A stretch of DNA of 64,000 nucleotides from Methylomonas albis (GCF_014850955.1 NZ_JACXSS010000001.1:4030001-4094000); one strand, 5' to 3'; numbered from the stretch's first letter, positions 10,267-19,692 are shown. The notes: generated by a model from the letters alone, not told the origin. Translations and numbers: made by a program.

Positions 10267-11133
10267 TTGCATACTGCCGCAGTGGTCCGCACGCAAGCGG
10301 GTTTAATCGAACAAACCTTGGAGGATATTAAAGGGTTAATGTCGTTACCCGAGGTCTATCAAAGGGTTAGAGCTTTAATAGACGACCCCAACTCCGACAT
10401 TGATCAGTTTGTCGAAGTGGTTGCCAGCGATCCCAATTTAACCGTGGCAGTCCTGAAAGTTGCCAATAGCGCCTTTTTCGGCTTCGCCGGCAAAATTGAC
10501 AGTCTCAACCGGGCTGTGAATATGCTGGGCATCGGCCAGTTGCACGATCTGGTGCTGGCGACGTCGGCGATTGCCTCTTTGCAATTGCCTAACGACATCA
10601 TGCCGCTGAAAACCTTTTGGCGCTTCAGTTTGTTCTCCGCGGTGCTAACCCGGTTGTTGGCAAGCCAGCTAAAAATCCCCAAGAGCGAACGCTTGTTTGT
10701 GATTGGTTTGTTATACGAGATAGGGCATCTGGTGCTTTACGCAAAGCACCCTGAGTTGGCCAAGCGCGCGATCGAGTTATCCCGGAACAACCAGGAAATG
10801 CTGCACACCGCTGAACAAAAACTGTTTGGTATGCATTATGGCGAGATCGGTGCGAAGCTGATGGCGCAATGGTGCTTACCGGCGCATTTTCAAGATATTG
10901 TGCATTATCAGCCCACCCCTGATCTTGCCCCGGAGCAGCGCAGGGAAACGGCACTATTGCATCTGGTGCGGGCGTGTGCCGAAAAATACATATTCGGGCA
11001 TATGAGTGCAATCGAGCAGAGCGTATCCGCAGACATTTGGGATATTTTGCAGCTCAACTCCGAACTGTTGACGGACACTGTCGAAAAAGCGCTAAAAGCT
11101 GCGACTGAGATGGAAAAGCTCATGTTCAACTGA
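10267..11133 (+). CDS. HDOD domain protein (first of two)
   Basis: Cytoplasmic signalling protein of 288 aa with an HDOD domain over about residues 20-215. HDOD domains are helical relatives of HD phosphohydrolases that usually lack metal ligands and serve as protein-interaction modules, often in c-di-GMP or stress pathways. Visible family traits are LPEVYQRVRALI, the ANSAFFGF segment, the INMLG-like NRAVNMLGIGQL and LLYEIGHL. The start is taken as TTG because AGGAGA lies eight bases upstream and no better ATG keeps the domain whole. It is the first gene of the putative export operon, seven bases ahead of the second HDOD gene. A regulatory role for the exporter is inferred from position only. 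Confidence 0.85.
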   Translation: MHTAAVVRTQAGLIEQTLEDIKGLMSLPEVYQRVRALIDDPNSDIDQFVEVVASDPNLTVAVLKVANSAFFGFAGKIDSLNRAVNMLGIGQLHDLVLATSAIASLQLPNDIMPLKTFWRFSLFSAVLTRLLASQLKIPKSERLFVIGLLYEIGHLVLYAKHPELAKRAIELSRNNQEMLHTAEQKLFGMHYGEIGAKLMAQWCLPAHFQDIVHYQPTPDLAPEQRRETALLHLVRACAEKYIFGHMSAIEQSVSADIWDILQLNSELLTDTVEKALKAATEMEKLMFN

Positions 11134-11139
11134 TCCCCT

Positions 11140-12020
11140 ATGAAAGCCGAACAACAATTCCTGTGCGATTTGGCCGAAAAAATTTCGATGCCCGAGGTGT
11201 ATCAGAAAATCAGGTTGTTACTCGAAAAACCGGATGCCAGAATCCGCGATTATGTCGCGGTGCTACATACCGATTCGATGCTGACTATCCGCATAATTCG
11301 CATGGCCAACAGCAGCTTCTTTGGCTTTAACCGCAAAGCCGATGATCTGTATGATGCAATAAGCTTGATCGGCACCATCCAGTTGCATGATTGGCTGCTG
11401 AGTAGTTTGTGTATGCGGACGTTCTGCAACATTCCTGGCGCGGTGCTGGATCTGAAACAATTCTGGTTGCACGCTATCGAATGCGGGATTGCTTGCCGCA
11501 CCTTGGCCAAGCTAAGCGGCTTGCCGGGGGGCATCGTTTTTTCACGCTGGGATTGTTGCTGGAAATCGGCCACGCCGCCATGTTTGTCAAGGCGCCGGAA
11601 CAGGCGCTGGACGCCTTGCTAGCCAGCCAGGCAGCGGGTTTGCCGATAGACGAACAGGAGCGCCAGGTGTTTGGCTTTGACTATTGCCAGCTGGGCTCGG
11701 AACTGATGCGCTTGTGGCATTTGCCGGAGGTATATTCCCACATCATTGGTCATCACTTGCACCCCGAAAGCACCGATCCAAATTACCGCAACGAAACCTA
11801 TCTGATTTATCTGGCTCAGCAAGTGTTTGCCGAATCTGAACAATTTCATAAAGCGTTTAACGATCTTCAGCGCATCCACCCACAATTTGCGCAGGTTCCC
11901 GTGAATTTGAAAGATCTGGTCAATCAGGAAATAGCCGCGCATCTCGATGAAGTCTTCCTGATGTTATGCCCGCTGGCCTTCGCCGCCGACTCGGCCAGTC
12001 AAGGGAGCGTTCTGCCATGA
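11140..12020 (+). pseudogene. HDOD domain protein (second), interrupted by a frameshift
   Basis: The first frame (11140 onward) codes for the N-terminal half of an HDOD protein like its neighbour (KISMPEVYQKIRLLL, RMANSSFFGFNRKADD) and loses homology at a run of six G at 11526-11531. The rest continues in another frame (RFFTLGLLLEIGHAAMFVK) to the stop at 12018-12020, which overlaps the next start as ATGA. One extra G would restore a protein of about 293 aa. Everything else is well kept, so this is a very recent mutation, a phase-variable tract or a sequencing error. The pair of HDOD genes probably arose by duplication and may form a heterodimer when intact. Confidence 0.85.
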
Positions 12021-13765
12021 GCACGCGCTTTGCCCAACAGTGGCTGGACATTCTGTGCCGCCTAGTCCCGCACACCCAGGCCGCTATGCTCATGGTGATG
12101 GATGCCGACGGCAAAACATTAAGGCCACTGGCCGAGTGGCCGGCAACTATCACAGATACCGTTGAGTTATCGGCGATCTGCAAATTGACGCTGGATAAAA
12201 ATCAGCCGACTTGTGTTCCCAATGTCTTACAACCCGACCAGCGCCATTACGATATGTTCGGGCTACCGGTCGTGGATGAGTCGGTATTGCTGGGCGCACT
12301 GGTGCTCAAACTGGAGCATGCGGACGTCGATAACCGGCAGATGGTATTCGATACACTGCGGCAGAGCTTGCAATGGTGGCGATTGGCGCACGGCCGCGGA
12401 CAACAAAACGACGACTTTTACGCCTCGATAGTGGGTTTGCTAGCCGCCTGTTTCCAGCAAAACACTTACCCCGAAGTATTGATTAGCCTCGCTACCGAAC
12501 TACCCCGGCTACTGAATTGCGACCGGATAGCCATCGGCGAATTCAAGGACAATTACAGTACGGTGGTGGCGATCTCCAATAACGCGCAATTGGATCAGCA
12601 AGCCAATCTGTTGCAAAAAATCGCCGACGCGATGGACGAAGCCATCGAGCAGGACGCCGTGGTGTCAGTACCCGACACCAAATCAGTCGGCATCCAGCGC
12701 GCCCATCAGGAAATTATCCGCAAGTATGGCTACGGTTCATTGCTGACCGTGCCGATGCTGCATGGCGGTGAGTTTATCGGCGCGATCACCTTGTTACGCG
12801 GCGAAGAGCAGCCGTTCGCCAAGGAAGCAGTGCGGCTTTGCGAACAAGCTCTGGCTTTGCTCGGGCCTTACATGACTTTAAAAAAGCGCGATGAACAAGC
12901 GTTAACGCTAAAAATCGGTGCGACACTCAAACAACGCCTGAGCGCCTTGTTCGGCGTGCAACACTTTAAGTTGAAGCTGACTGCCATCAGTCTATTAGCA
13001 TTTCTATTGGTCTCCGCGGTGCTGCGCGGCGATTTTCGGCTGACCGCCGATGCGGTGTTGGAAGGCAAGATTCAACGCGTGGTGGCGGCACCGATTACCG
13101 GCTTTTTGCAAGCAGCCTCGGCGCGGGCCGGTGACACGGTACGTCAAGGCGAAGTGATGGCCAGCCTGGACGACGCGGAACTGCAATTGGAACTGAACAA
13201 GCTGGATGGGCAACTGCAAAAATTCCGCCGCGAATACCGCGAAGCTCTGTCTGGTGGCGATCTGGTAAAAGTCCGCGTCATCAGCGCACAAATTGAGCAA
13301 GCCGATGCGGAAATGGAACTGACTCGCCAGCAGTTGCAGAAAGTCAATCTGGCCGCGCCGTTCGATGGCGTAGTGATTGAGGGCGATTTAAGCCAGAAAC
13401 TCGGTTCGCCGGTCGAACGCGGCGAAATCCTGTTCAAAATCGCCCCATTGTCGGGCTACCGCATCATTCTGAAAGTGGATGAAAGCTTGATTTCCTATGT
13501 TGCGGAAGGCCAAAAAGGCGAATTGGTGCTGGCCAGCATGCCAAGTCAAACCTTTCCGTTACGGGTGCAAAAGATTACCGCAGTCGCCAAAACCGATAGC
13601 GGCAAAAACATCTTCCGCGTCGAAGCCAGTCTGGAAAACGCGCCTGAACTGTTACGGCCGGGCATGGAGGGCATAGGCAAAATCGCGGCCGGCCGGGCCA
13701 GCTTGTTGTGGATCTGGAGCCACGATATGCTGGCTTGGCTGCGCTTATGGATTTGGTCGTGGTGA
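12017..13765 (+). CDS. GAF domain-membrane span-HlyD-type periplasmic adaptor fusion
   Basis: A 582-aa fusion. Residues about 140-285 look like a GAF domain (LLNCDRIAIGEF, YGYGSLLTVPML, FIGAITLLRGEE), preceded by a weaker GAF-like stretch. A single membrane span follows (about 319-336, ISLLAFLLVSAVLRG). The periplasmic part has a lipoyl/biotinyl half-motif (GDTVRQGEVMASLDDAEL), a coiled coil, the second half-motif (AAPFDGVVIEGDLSQKLGSPV) and a beta-barrel, as in HlyD/RND membrane fusion proteins. The C-terminus is short and rich in Trp. The layout puts a cytosolic small-molecule sensor directly on a periplasmic adaptor. The ATG at 12017 overlaps the previous stop, indicating translational coupling. 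The next gene starts 21 bases downstream. Ligand unknown. Confidence 0.85.
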   Translation: MSTRFAQQWLDILCRLVPHTQAAMLMVMDADGKTLRPLAEWPATITDTVELSAICKLTLDKNQPTCVPNVLQPDQRHYDMFGLPVVDESVLLGALVLKLEHADVDNRQMVFDTLRQSLQWWRLAHGRGQQNDDFYASIVGLLAACFQQNTYPEVLISLATELPRLLNCDRIAIGEFKDNYSTVVAISNNAQLDQQANLLQKIADAMDEAIEQDAVVSVPDTKSVGIQRAHQEIIRKYGYGSLLTVPMLHGGEFIGAITLLRGEEQPFAKEAVRLCEQALALLGPYMTLKKRDEQALTLKIGATLKQRLSALFGVQHFKLKLTAISLLAFLLVSAVLRGDFRLTADAVLEGKIQRVVAAPITGFLQAASARAGDTVRQGEVMASLDDAELQLELNKLDGQLQKFRREYREALSGGDLVKVRVISAQIEQADAEMELTRQQLQKVNLAAPFDGVVIEGDLSQKLGSPVERGEILFKIAPLSGYRIILKVDESLISYVAEGQKGELVLASMPSQTFPLRVQKITAVAKTDSGKNIFRVEASLENAPELLRPGMEGIGKIAAGRASLLWIWSHDMLAWLRLWIWSW

Positions 13766-13786
13766 TTGCGATGCTGAGGCTTACTC

Positions 13787-15931
13787 ATGGCTAGCGAACT
13801 GTTCAGTCCGCATTGGTACCGGGTCGCCAAGCTCAAACCCAAGCTGCATAGCCATATCGAGATTCATCGCCACGAATATCGCGGCCTGATTTGGTACATT
13901 CTCGAAGACCCCAATACCGCCCGCCACCAGCGCTTTAACAGCCTGGCCTATCAGTTCATCGGGTTACTGGACGGCAAATTGAGCGTACAAGAGATTGCCG
14001 ACATTCTGAATCGACAACTGGGCGACTATGCACCCAGCCAGCAAGATCTGGTTGAACTGCTCGGGCAATTGCATCAGGCCGATTTGATGCAAACGGAAGC
14101 CTTGGTCAACACCGAAGAATTGTTCGAACGGCAGGCTCGGCTGCGCAGCTCCAAAACTAACCAGCGGCTGTTGAACCCGCTGTCACTGAAATTACCGCTG
14201 TGGGATCCGGACGAGTTTCTCGACAAACATTTGCCCAAGGTGGCCGGTTTGTTCAGCGTCAAGTTCGGCCTGGTCTGGCTGTTGGTCGTGGCTACCGCCC
14301 TGCTGCAAGCCGGCGCCAATTGGCCGACAATCAGTCATCATTTTGAATTGAACGCGTTGGCTCCGTACAATTTTTTGATTATGTTTTTGCTGTATCCCCT
14401 GATCAAAATCCTGCATGAATTGGGGCATGGCTTTGCGATGAAGTTGAAAGGCGGCGAAGTGCATGAAATGGGCGTAAATTTTTTATTGTTCATGCCGGTG
14501 CCTTACGTCAATGTCTCGGCCGCCAACCATCTGCGCAACCGATACGACCGGATCTTGATCAGTGCTGCCGGCATTCTGGTGGAAGGATTCCTGGCCGCGC
14601 TCGGCCTATTCCTGTTTTTGAGCACCGAGACCGGGTTTGTGCAGGATATTGGTTTCGACATCATGCTAACGGGCGGCGTCTCGTCGCTGTTTTTTAACGG
14701 CAACCCGCTGTTGAAATACGACGGCTATTACATTCTGGCAGATGCACTGAGCATCCCCAATTTATACCAGCGTTCAAGCCAAATCTGGGCTTACTTGGCC
14801 CAGCGTTATTTGTTTGACTTGAAACAGGCGGTGTCGCCAGCTTCAGCACCAGGCGAAACCGGCTGGTTTGTGGTTTACAGCTTGGCATCACTATCCTATC
14901 GCTTGGCGATGCTGTGGTTTGTCTGCGTGTATCTGACCGAAAAATTCTTTGTGCTGGGCGTGCTGCTGGCCTTGGCGATGGTGGCCTTGCAACTGGCGTT
15001 GCCCGTCTACAAAGCTATCAGTTTCGTGTTGACCAGCCCCAGCCTGGGGCGAAAACGCGACAAAGCCCTGCTCACCAGTTCAGGCATCGCCGTAGCACTT
15101 ATCCTGCTGATTGGTGTCGTGCCCTTTCCTAATTACACCCTGGCCGAAGGCGTGGTCTGGCTGCCCGATGAAGCACAGATCAAGGTCGAGCAAGACGGCT
15201 TTGTCGGTGAATTGCTGGTCAAATCGCAGCAGTTCGTCAACCAGGGCGATGCCCTACTGGTGATGCATGACGATGCCCTGGAGTCCAAAGCTAAGATTGC
15301 ACGCGCCAAGGTAGCCGAATTGCAAAGTCAATATCGTGCCGAGAAAGAGCAGGATTTGGTGAAGGCGGAAATATTGAAAGAATCCTTGCGAGTCGCCGAA
15401 TCCGAACTGGATCATTTAAATCACAAATCCAGCGCGATGCTCATTAGCGCCGCCAAATCCGGTTATTTGCTGATGCCGGACGCCGACGACCTGACCGACA
15501 GCTACCTGCGGCAAGGCGAGTTGATCGGTTACATCATGGACCAACAAGCGCCGACCATACGCATGGTAGTCACCCAAGATAACATTGGCCTGCTGCGCGA
15601 ACGCACACCGCAAATCAGTGTGCGACTGGTCAGCGACCCGTATCGCGAGTATCCGGCCAATATCATCCGCCTGGCGCCGGAGGCCACTAACAGCTTGCCG
15701 AGCCCGGCGCTGGCGACTACCGGCGGCGGCAAGATTCGGGTCAATTCGGAAGACCCAAAAGAGATGCAGACCTTGCAGAAAATTTTTCTGGTGGACCTGG
15801 GTTTCGCGCCGCCGAAAAATCTACCTATCGGCATGCGCGCGTATGTGCGGATTAATCATGGCGGCGAATCGGCGGCGACCCAGTTGTACCGCCGGCTACG
15901 CCAGGTATTTTTGAGGCAATTCAATGTCTGA
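13787..15931 (+). CDS. PqqD-like/M50 (site-2-protease type) metalloprotease/lipoyl-domain fusion
   Basis: A 714-aa polytopic membrane protein. Residues 1-110 resemble a PqqD-like winged peptide-binding module (FNSLAYQFIGLLDGKLSVQEIADIL). The membrane core has the M50 zinc motif HELGH at 210-214 and the second motif NPLLKYDGYY at 306-315, which together form a site-2-protease active site. After further spans the C-terminal 230 residues form a HlyD-like periplasmic arm with lipoyl half-motifs (EQDGFVGELLVKSQQFVNQGD, and AAKSGYLLMPD) around a coiled coil. The same architecture is seen in M50-family peptide maturation/export proteins. It sits between the GAF-HlyD fusion and the SecA-like gene, overlapping the latter by eight bases. 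It may bind or cut the N-terminus of the exported giant protein; that is inference. Confidence 0.85.
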   Translation: MASELFSPHWYRVAKLKPKLHSHIEIHRHEYRGLIWYILEDPNTARHQRFNSLAYQFIGLLDGKLSVQEIADILNRQLGDYAPSQQDLVELLGQLHQADLMQTEALVNTEELFERQARLRSSKTNQRLLNPLSLKLPLWDPDEFLDKHLPKVAGLFSVKFGLVWLLVVATALLQAGANWPTISHHFELNALAPYNFLIMFLLYPLIKILHELGHGFAMKLKGGEVHEMGVNFLLFMPVPYVNVSAANHLRNRYDRILISAAGILVEGFLAALGLFLFLSTETGFVQDIGFDIMLTGGVSSLFFNGNPLLKYDGYYILADALSIPNLYQRSSQIWAYLAQRYLFDLKQAVSPASAPGETGWFVVYSLASLSYRLAMLWFVCVYLTEKFFVLGVLLALAMVALQLALPVYKAISFVLTSPSLGRKRDKALLTSSGIAVALILLIGVVPFPNYTLAEGVVWLPDEAQIKVEQDGFVGELLVKSQQFVNQGDALLVMHDDALESKAKIARAKVAELQSQYRAEKEQDLVKAEILKESLRVAESELDHLNHKSSAMLISAAKSGYLLMPDADDLTDSYLRQGELIGYIMDQQAPTIRMVVTQDNIGLLRERTPQISVRLVSDPYREYPANIIRLAPEATNSLPSPALATTGGGKIRVNSEDPKEMQTLQKIFLVDLGFAPPKNLPIGMRAYVRINHGGESAATQLYRRLRQVFLRQFNV

Positions 15932-17921
15932 GGTTTTGTGGCGCCCAGGGCTGCGCTTTGGCAGCTATCCGCAGAAACCGGAAAGCCGACTCACGGATTT
16001 CGAGCAAGGCGCAGCGGCCTTTTTCGACAAAATCGTCAAACGCCTGACGCGTAAACGCTACAGCCTGACTTATGTCGTGGAGCAGGTAAACCGACATGCC
16101 GAGCCCTTACGCCACTGCAACGAACAACAGCTAACCATTGCCATCCTGGCGTTGCGGGAGGCCTTATCCCGGCAAGGTTTGACTGAAGTTTTGATGCTCC
16201 GGGCCTTTGCCTTGATTCGCGAGACCGCCGACCGCACCCTGAACAAACGCCATTTCGATGAGCAACTGTTTGGGGGCTGGCTGATGATCAACGGCCTGCT
16301 GGCGGAGATGGAAACCGGCGAAGGCAAGACGCTGACCGCCACGCTGCCGGCCTGCACCGCAGCATTGGCCGGCATCCCGGTCCACGTCATCACCGCCAAC
16401 GATTATCTGGCGGGTCGCGATGCCGACATGCTCAAACCGCTGTATTTGCGGTTGGGCTTGAAATCGGGTGCGGTGGTCGATGGTATGGCGCTGGAGCAAC
16501 GCCGAAAAATGTATCAAAACGCCATCGTTCATACCACCAACAAGCAAATTGCCTTTGATTATCTGCGCGACCGCATCGAGATCGGCGAGGATACCGGACC
16601 GCTCAGGTTTCAATATCGGCAAATTCGCCAGGACGTCACCGAGCAAAAACATGAGGCGTTGATCATGCGCGGCTTGTGCTTTGCGATCATCGATGAGGCA
16701 GACAGTGTCTTGATTGACGAAGCCAAGACACCGTTGATCATTACTCAAACCAAGCCGAATGACGAATCGCCGAAGACCTATGGCGACGCCTTGTATTTAG
16801 CCTCATCGTTGTTCATCAACGACGATTTTGTGATTGACGCCAAGAGCCGCGACATCGAACTGACATCGCAGGGCGAAAACACCCTAGCCGACATGGCTAT
16901 CGGCCTAGGACCTAATTGGAAAAACAAGCGCTGGCGGGAAACCATGGTGAAACAGGCTTTGATCGCCGAGTATTGCTTCAAGCGCAACAAGCAATACATC
17001 CTCAAAGATAACAAGGTACAAATCATCGACGAGTTTACCGGTCGGGTAATGGAAGATCGATCCTGGGAACAGGGGCTGCAGCAAATGATAGAAGCCAAGG
17101 AAGGTTGCTTGATTTCCGAACAGCGCGAGCCGCTGGCGCGCATCAGTTACCAGCGCTTTTTTGGTCGCTATCTCAAACTGGCCGGCACCTCGGGCACGGT
17201 GCGGGAAGTGGCCGCGGAAATGCATCGCGTCTACGGCCTGCACGCCGTGAAAGTACCAACGCACAGAATATCGAAACGACGACTGCTCAGCGAGCGGATT
17301 TATACTACACAGGCAGCCAAGCAACGAATGTTTCTGCAACGGGTCAACGAGTTGCACACACTGGGCAGACCGATATTGATAGGCACCGGCTCCGTTGCCG
17401 AATCGCTGGAGGTCAGCGATTGGCTGGAACAAGCCGGTTTGCTCCACCGGGTTTTGAATGCCGAGCAAGATCAACACGAAGCCGAAATCATTGCTCATGC
17501 CGGCCAGCTGAATGCGATTACCGTGGCGACCAACATGGCCGGGCGCGGCACCGATATAGCCTTGGGGCTGGGCGTGGCGGAACTGGGCGGCCTGCATGTG
17601 ATTGCATTGAACTGCAACGAATCCCGGCGCATAGATCGGCAACTATACGGCCGTTGCGCCCGGCAAGGCGATCCCGGTAGCTGCGAAGCGATACTATCAC
17701 TGGAGGATGCGGGGCTGCGGGAGTTTTATTCCTCTGCTATTCTCAAAACGCTGACCGGCTTGGCGAATGGAGATCAAGCCTTGCCGGCGTGGTTGGGAAA
17801 CCTGATCTTACGCTTGCCGCAAACTTACAAAGAGCGGCACCAGCGCAGCGTCAGAAGGCAATTAAGCAAACAGGACAAACGTTTGTCGCGTATTTTGGCG
17901 TTTTCCGGCAAGTTTGAATAA
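15924..17921 (+). CDS. Short SecA-like accessory translocase ATPase
   Basis: A 665-aa DEAD-type motor of the SecA family; housekeeping SecA is about 900 aa. Walker A is METGEGKT (about 129-136), Walker B IIDEAD (255-260), followed by DEAKTPLIIT, GTSGT, and TNMAGRGTDIALG. Motif VI reads GRCARQGDPG in place of the usual GRSGRQGDPG. The C-terminal zinc-binding tail that contacts SecB is missing and the protein ends soon after the motor. Q/E-rich and N-terminal lipid-binding features of ordinary SecA are changed (it starts MSEVLWRPGL). It is embedded in the export operon rather than beside sec genes, so it probably serves the giant surface protein, as SecA2 proteins do in other bacteria. The ATP-driven role is solid; the substrate is inferred. 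Confidence 0.9.
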   Translation: MSEVLWRPGLRFGSYPQKPESRLTDFEQGAAAFFDKIVKRLTRKRYSLTYVVEQVNRHAEPLRHCNEQQLTIAILALREALSRQGLTEVLMLRAFALIRETADRTLNKRHFDEQLFGGWLMINGLLAEMETGEGKTLTATLPACTAALAGIPVHVITANDYLAGRDADMLKPLYLRLGLKSGAVVDGMALEQRRKMYQNAIVHTTNKQIAFDYLRDRIEIGEDTGPLRFQYRQIRQDVTEQKHEALIMRGLCFAIIDEADSVLIDEAKTPLIITQTKPNDESPKTYGDALYLASSLFINDDFVIDAKSRDIELTSQGENTLADMAIGLGPNWKNKRWRETMVKQALIAEYCFKRNKQYILKDNKVQIIDEFTGRVMEDRSWEQGLQQMIEAKEGCLISEQREPLARISYQRFFGRYLKLAGTSGTVREVAAEMHRVYGLHAVKVPTHRISKRRLLSERIYTTQAAKQRMFLQRVNELHTLGRPILIGTGSVAESLEVSDWLEQAGLLHRVLNAEQDQHEAEIIAHAGQLNAITVATNMAGRGTDIALGLGVAELGGLHVIALNCNESRRIDRQLYGRCARQGDPGSCEAILSLEDAGLREFYSSAILKTLTGLANGDQALPAWLGNLILRLPQTYKERHQRSVRRQLSKQDKRLSRILAFSGKFE

Positions 17922-18003
17922 ATGCAGTGGTCTTGGATTTGCCGTTTTGTTAAAAATCGCCCCGTTTCAAATCAAGTCGGATTAACCGCTTACTAATTTT
18001 TAC

Positions 18004-18891
18004 ATGTCCATAAACCCTTATTTTTCTTCCGCACTACTCGGCCTTGGCCTATTCAGCGGCACTACGCTTGCCGCCAATCTGGATTGCATGGTCAAGCCGG
18101 AAATGTACGTCGAGCTGAGCAGCCCTGTGGCGGGTACCGTCGCAGCACTATTGGTCGACAAGGGCGATCACGTTGTCAAAGGCCAGCCTCTTGCCCAATT
18201 GGAAGCGTCGGTGGAACTGGCCAAGTTCAACCAAGCCAAGGCAGATGCCGAGACCAACAGCGAGGTGCGCAATCAAAAAATCAAACTGGAATACGCCACC
18301 CGCAACCGCACCCGCTACCGCAGTTTGGCCACGACCAATGTCATTTCTCAAATCGAGAAAGACAAAGTCGAAACCGAAGTGGTGCTAGCCGAAATCGAGT
18401 TGAAAAAGGCCGAGGAACGCAGAAAGTCGGCGATGCTGGCATTGGAAATGGCCAAGGCACAACTAGAAGTTAAAACCGTCAAAAGCCCGATAGACGGTAT
18501 CGTAATAGACCGGTATGCGATGCCCGGCGAGTCGGTCAGCGACCGCGCGATTATGAAGTTGGCCCAAGTCAACCCGCTGCGAGTCGAGTTGATCGCCCCT
18601 ACTGAATACTTTGGCCTAATTCAGCCGGGCATGGAAGCGGAAGTACGCCCCGAACTGCCGGCCAAAAAAGTAGTAAAAGCCACGATCACCAAAGTGGACC
18701 AATTGATCGATCCGGCCAGCGGCAGCTTTACTGTACGGATGACCTTACCCAACGCCAGCGACGAGCTAATCGGCGGCGTAAACTGTATTGCCAGCTTCGA
18801 TTTCGCAACTCCTGCTGTAAGCACGACACCGACTCTCCCGCCTTTTGCACCACAGAGTGCGGCTCCAGTGAATCCGGTCATCAAGCGTTGA
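18004..18891 (+). CDS. HlyD/RND-type periplasmic adaptor, secreted
   Basis: A 295-aa periplasmic adaptor. The N-terminus is signal-peptide-like (ALLGLGLFSGTTLAA), then a first lipoyl half-motif (SSPVAGTVAALLVDKGDHVVKGQPLAQLEA shortened here to GTVAALLVDKGDHV), a long charged coiled coil, a second half-motif (VKSPIDGIVIDRY) and a beta-barrel, ending in a Pro/Ala-rich tail. Such proteins bridge inner-membrane machines to outer-membrane channels. No outer-membrane TolC-like gene lies next to it. It is the last gene of the operon, 82 bases after the SecA-like gene, so it may have its own translation control. The cluster thus holds three HlyD-type arms. Confidence 0.88.
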   Translation: MSINPYFSSALLGLGLFSGTTLAANLDCMVKPEMYVELSSPVAGTVAALLVDKGDHVVKGQPLAQLEASVELAKFNQAKADAETNSEVRNQKIKLEYATRNRTRYRSLATTNVISQIEKDKVETEVVLAEIELKKAEERRKSAMLALEMAKAQLEVKTVKSPIDGIVIDRYAMPGESVSDRAIMKLAQVNPLRVELIAPTEYFGLIQPGMEAEVRPELPAKKVVKATITKVDQLIDPASGSFTVRMTLPNASDELIGGVNCIASFDFATPAVSTTPTLPPFAPQSAAPVNPVIKR

Positions 18892-19692
18892 GCTAAGCTA
18901 CACTGCTTGCACTGAGACCGTCAAAGGGCAGGCCGGATATGCTTCAAGAGATTCCGTCCGAACGTACAAGAGCGCCAGCATTTTTCGGTAAAGCTGAAAT
19001 GGGTCCCATCCGATTTCAGCGCGAAAAATTTGCTTGCAGTTTATGCCTTCGGCGGCCCCGATTCGTCCGCGTCACCTCGTTTCGACCCAACAGGGGGTCG
19101 AAACATCGACTCTCGCATGACTTGACGCCGTGTCGCGATGCCTTGCAGGTTTTCTCCGCTTCGCTGCGAAAACCCGCCCAGCGCTACGGCTATCGGGGAC
19201 TAAAAATCTTCACTTCGCTATCGCTCCGTTTCCAAGATTTTCAGCGCCAGTAACAACTAGAGCAGTTTAAAAAGCGAAATGCCGAGAGGTGTTTCCCCAG
19301 CTAACTTTTTGCCAAATGTGGGACGAAGCGGATGGGTTGTCCAGGCACATACTTTGAACATCTTATAAAACTTATCTCGGAAATTGTGAGGCAGCATGCA
19401 ACGTGCACCTGGGTGCTTAGAATAAAACTGGCCGCTCTCGAGTAGAGTTGAAGCAGTTAAATCCGTGAAAAAGAGTAGATACTGCATTTGATTGAATGTG
19501 TTGAACTGCTCTGCCAGGAGAGCAAGCCCGACTTTAGCTTGGTCAGGAAATCGGGATTATTTCCTAAAAACCGGGAATTGCAAATGAAAGACGAAAAAAA
19601 CCAGTCGCTCTTGCAGGTCCCTGTGGTTGGGTGGCGGAACGCGCGACTAGCATCTATTATAATCGGCTTTAAACATTTCGTATTTTAGCCCG
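18892..19692. other. Gene-poor, decayed stretch
   Basis: No gene here is supported. It has a perfect 10-bp hairpin (GTTTCGACCC at 19079-19088 with its complement at 19095-19104) without a following T run, and open frames on both strands with no recognisable domain or ribosome binding site. The sequence around 18960-19230 has the look of a dispersed intergenic repeat, which I cannot test here. Confidence 0.4.

Noticed and set aside
18939-19253. Plus-strand frame of 104 codons
   Set aside because: No domain, no ribosome binding site and a composition like a dispersed intergenic repeat.
19257-19487. Minus-strand frame of 76 codons
   Set aside because: It has no recognisable fold or ribosome binding site and lies in decayed DNA; kept only as part of the gene-poor stretch.
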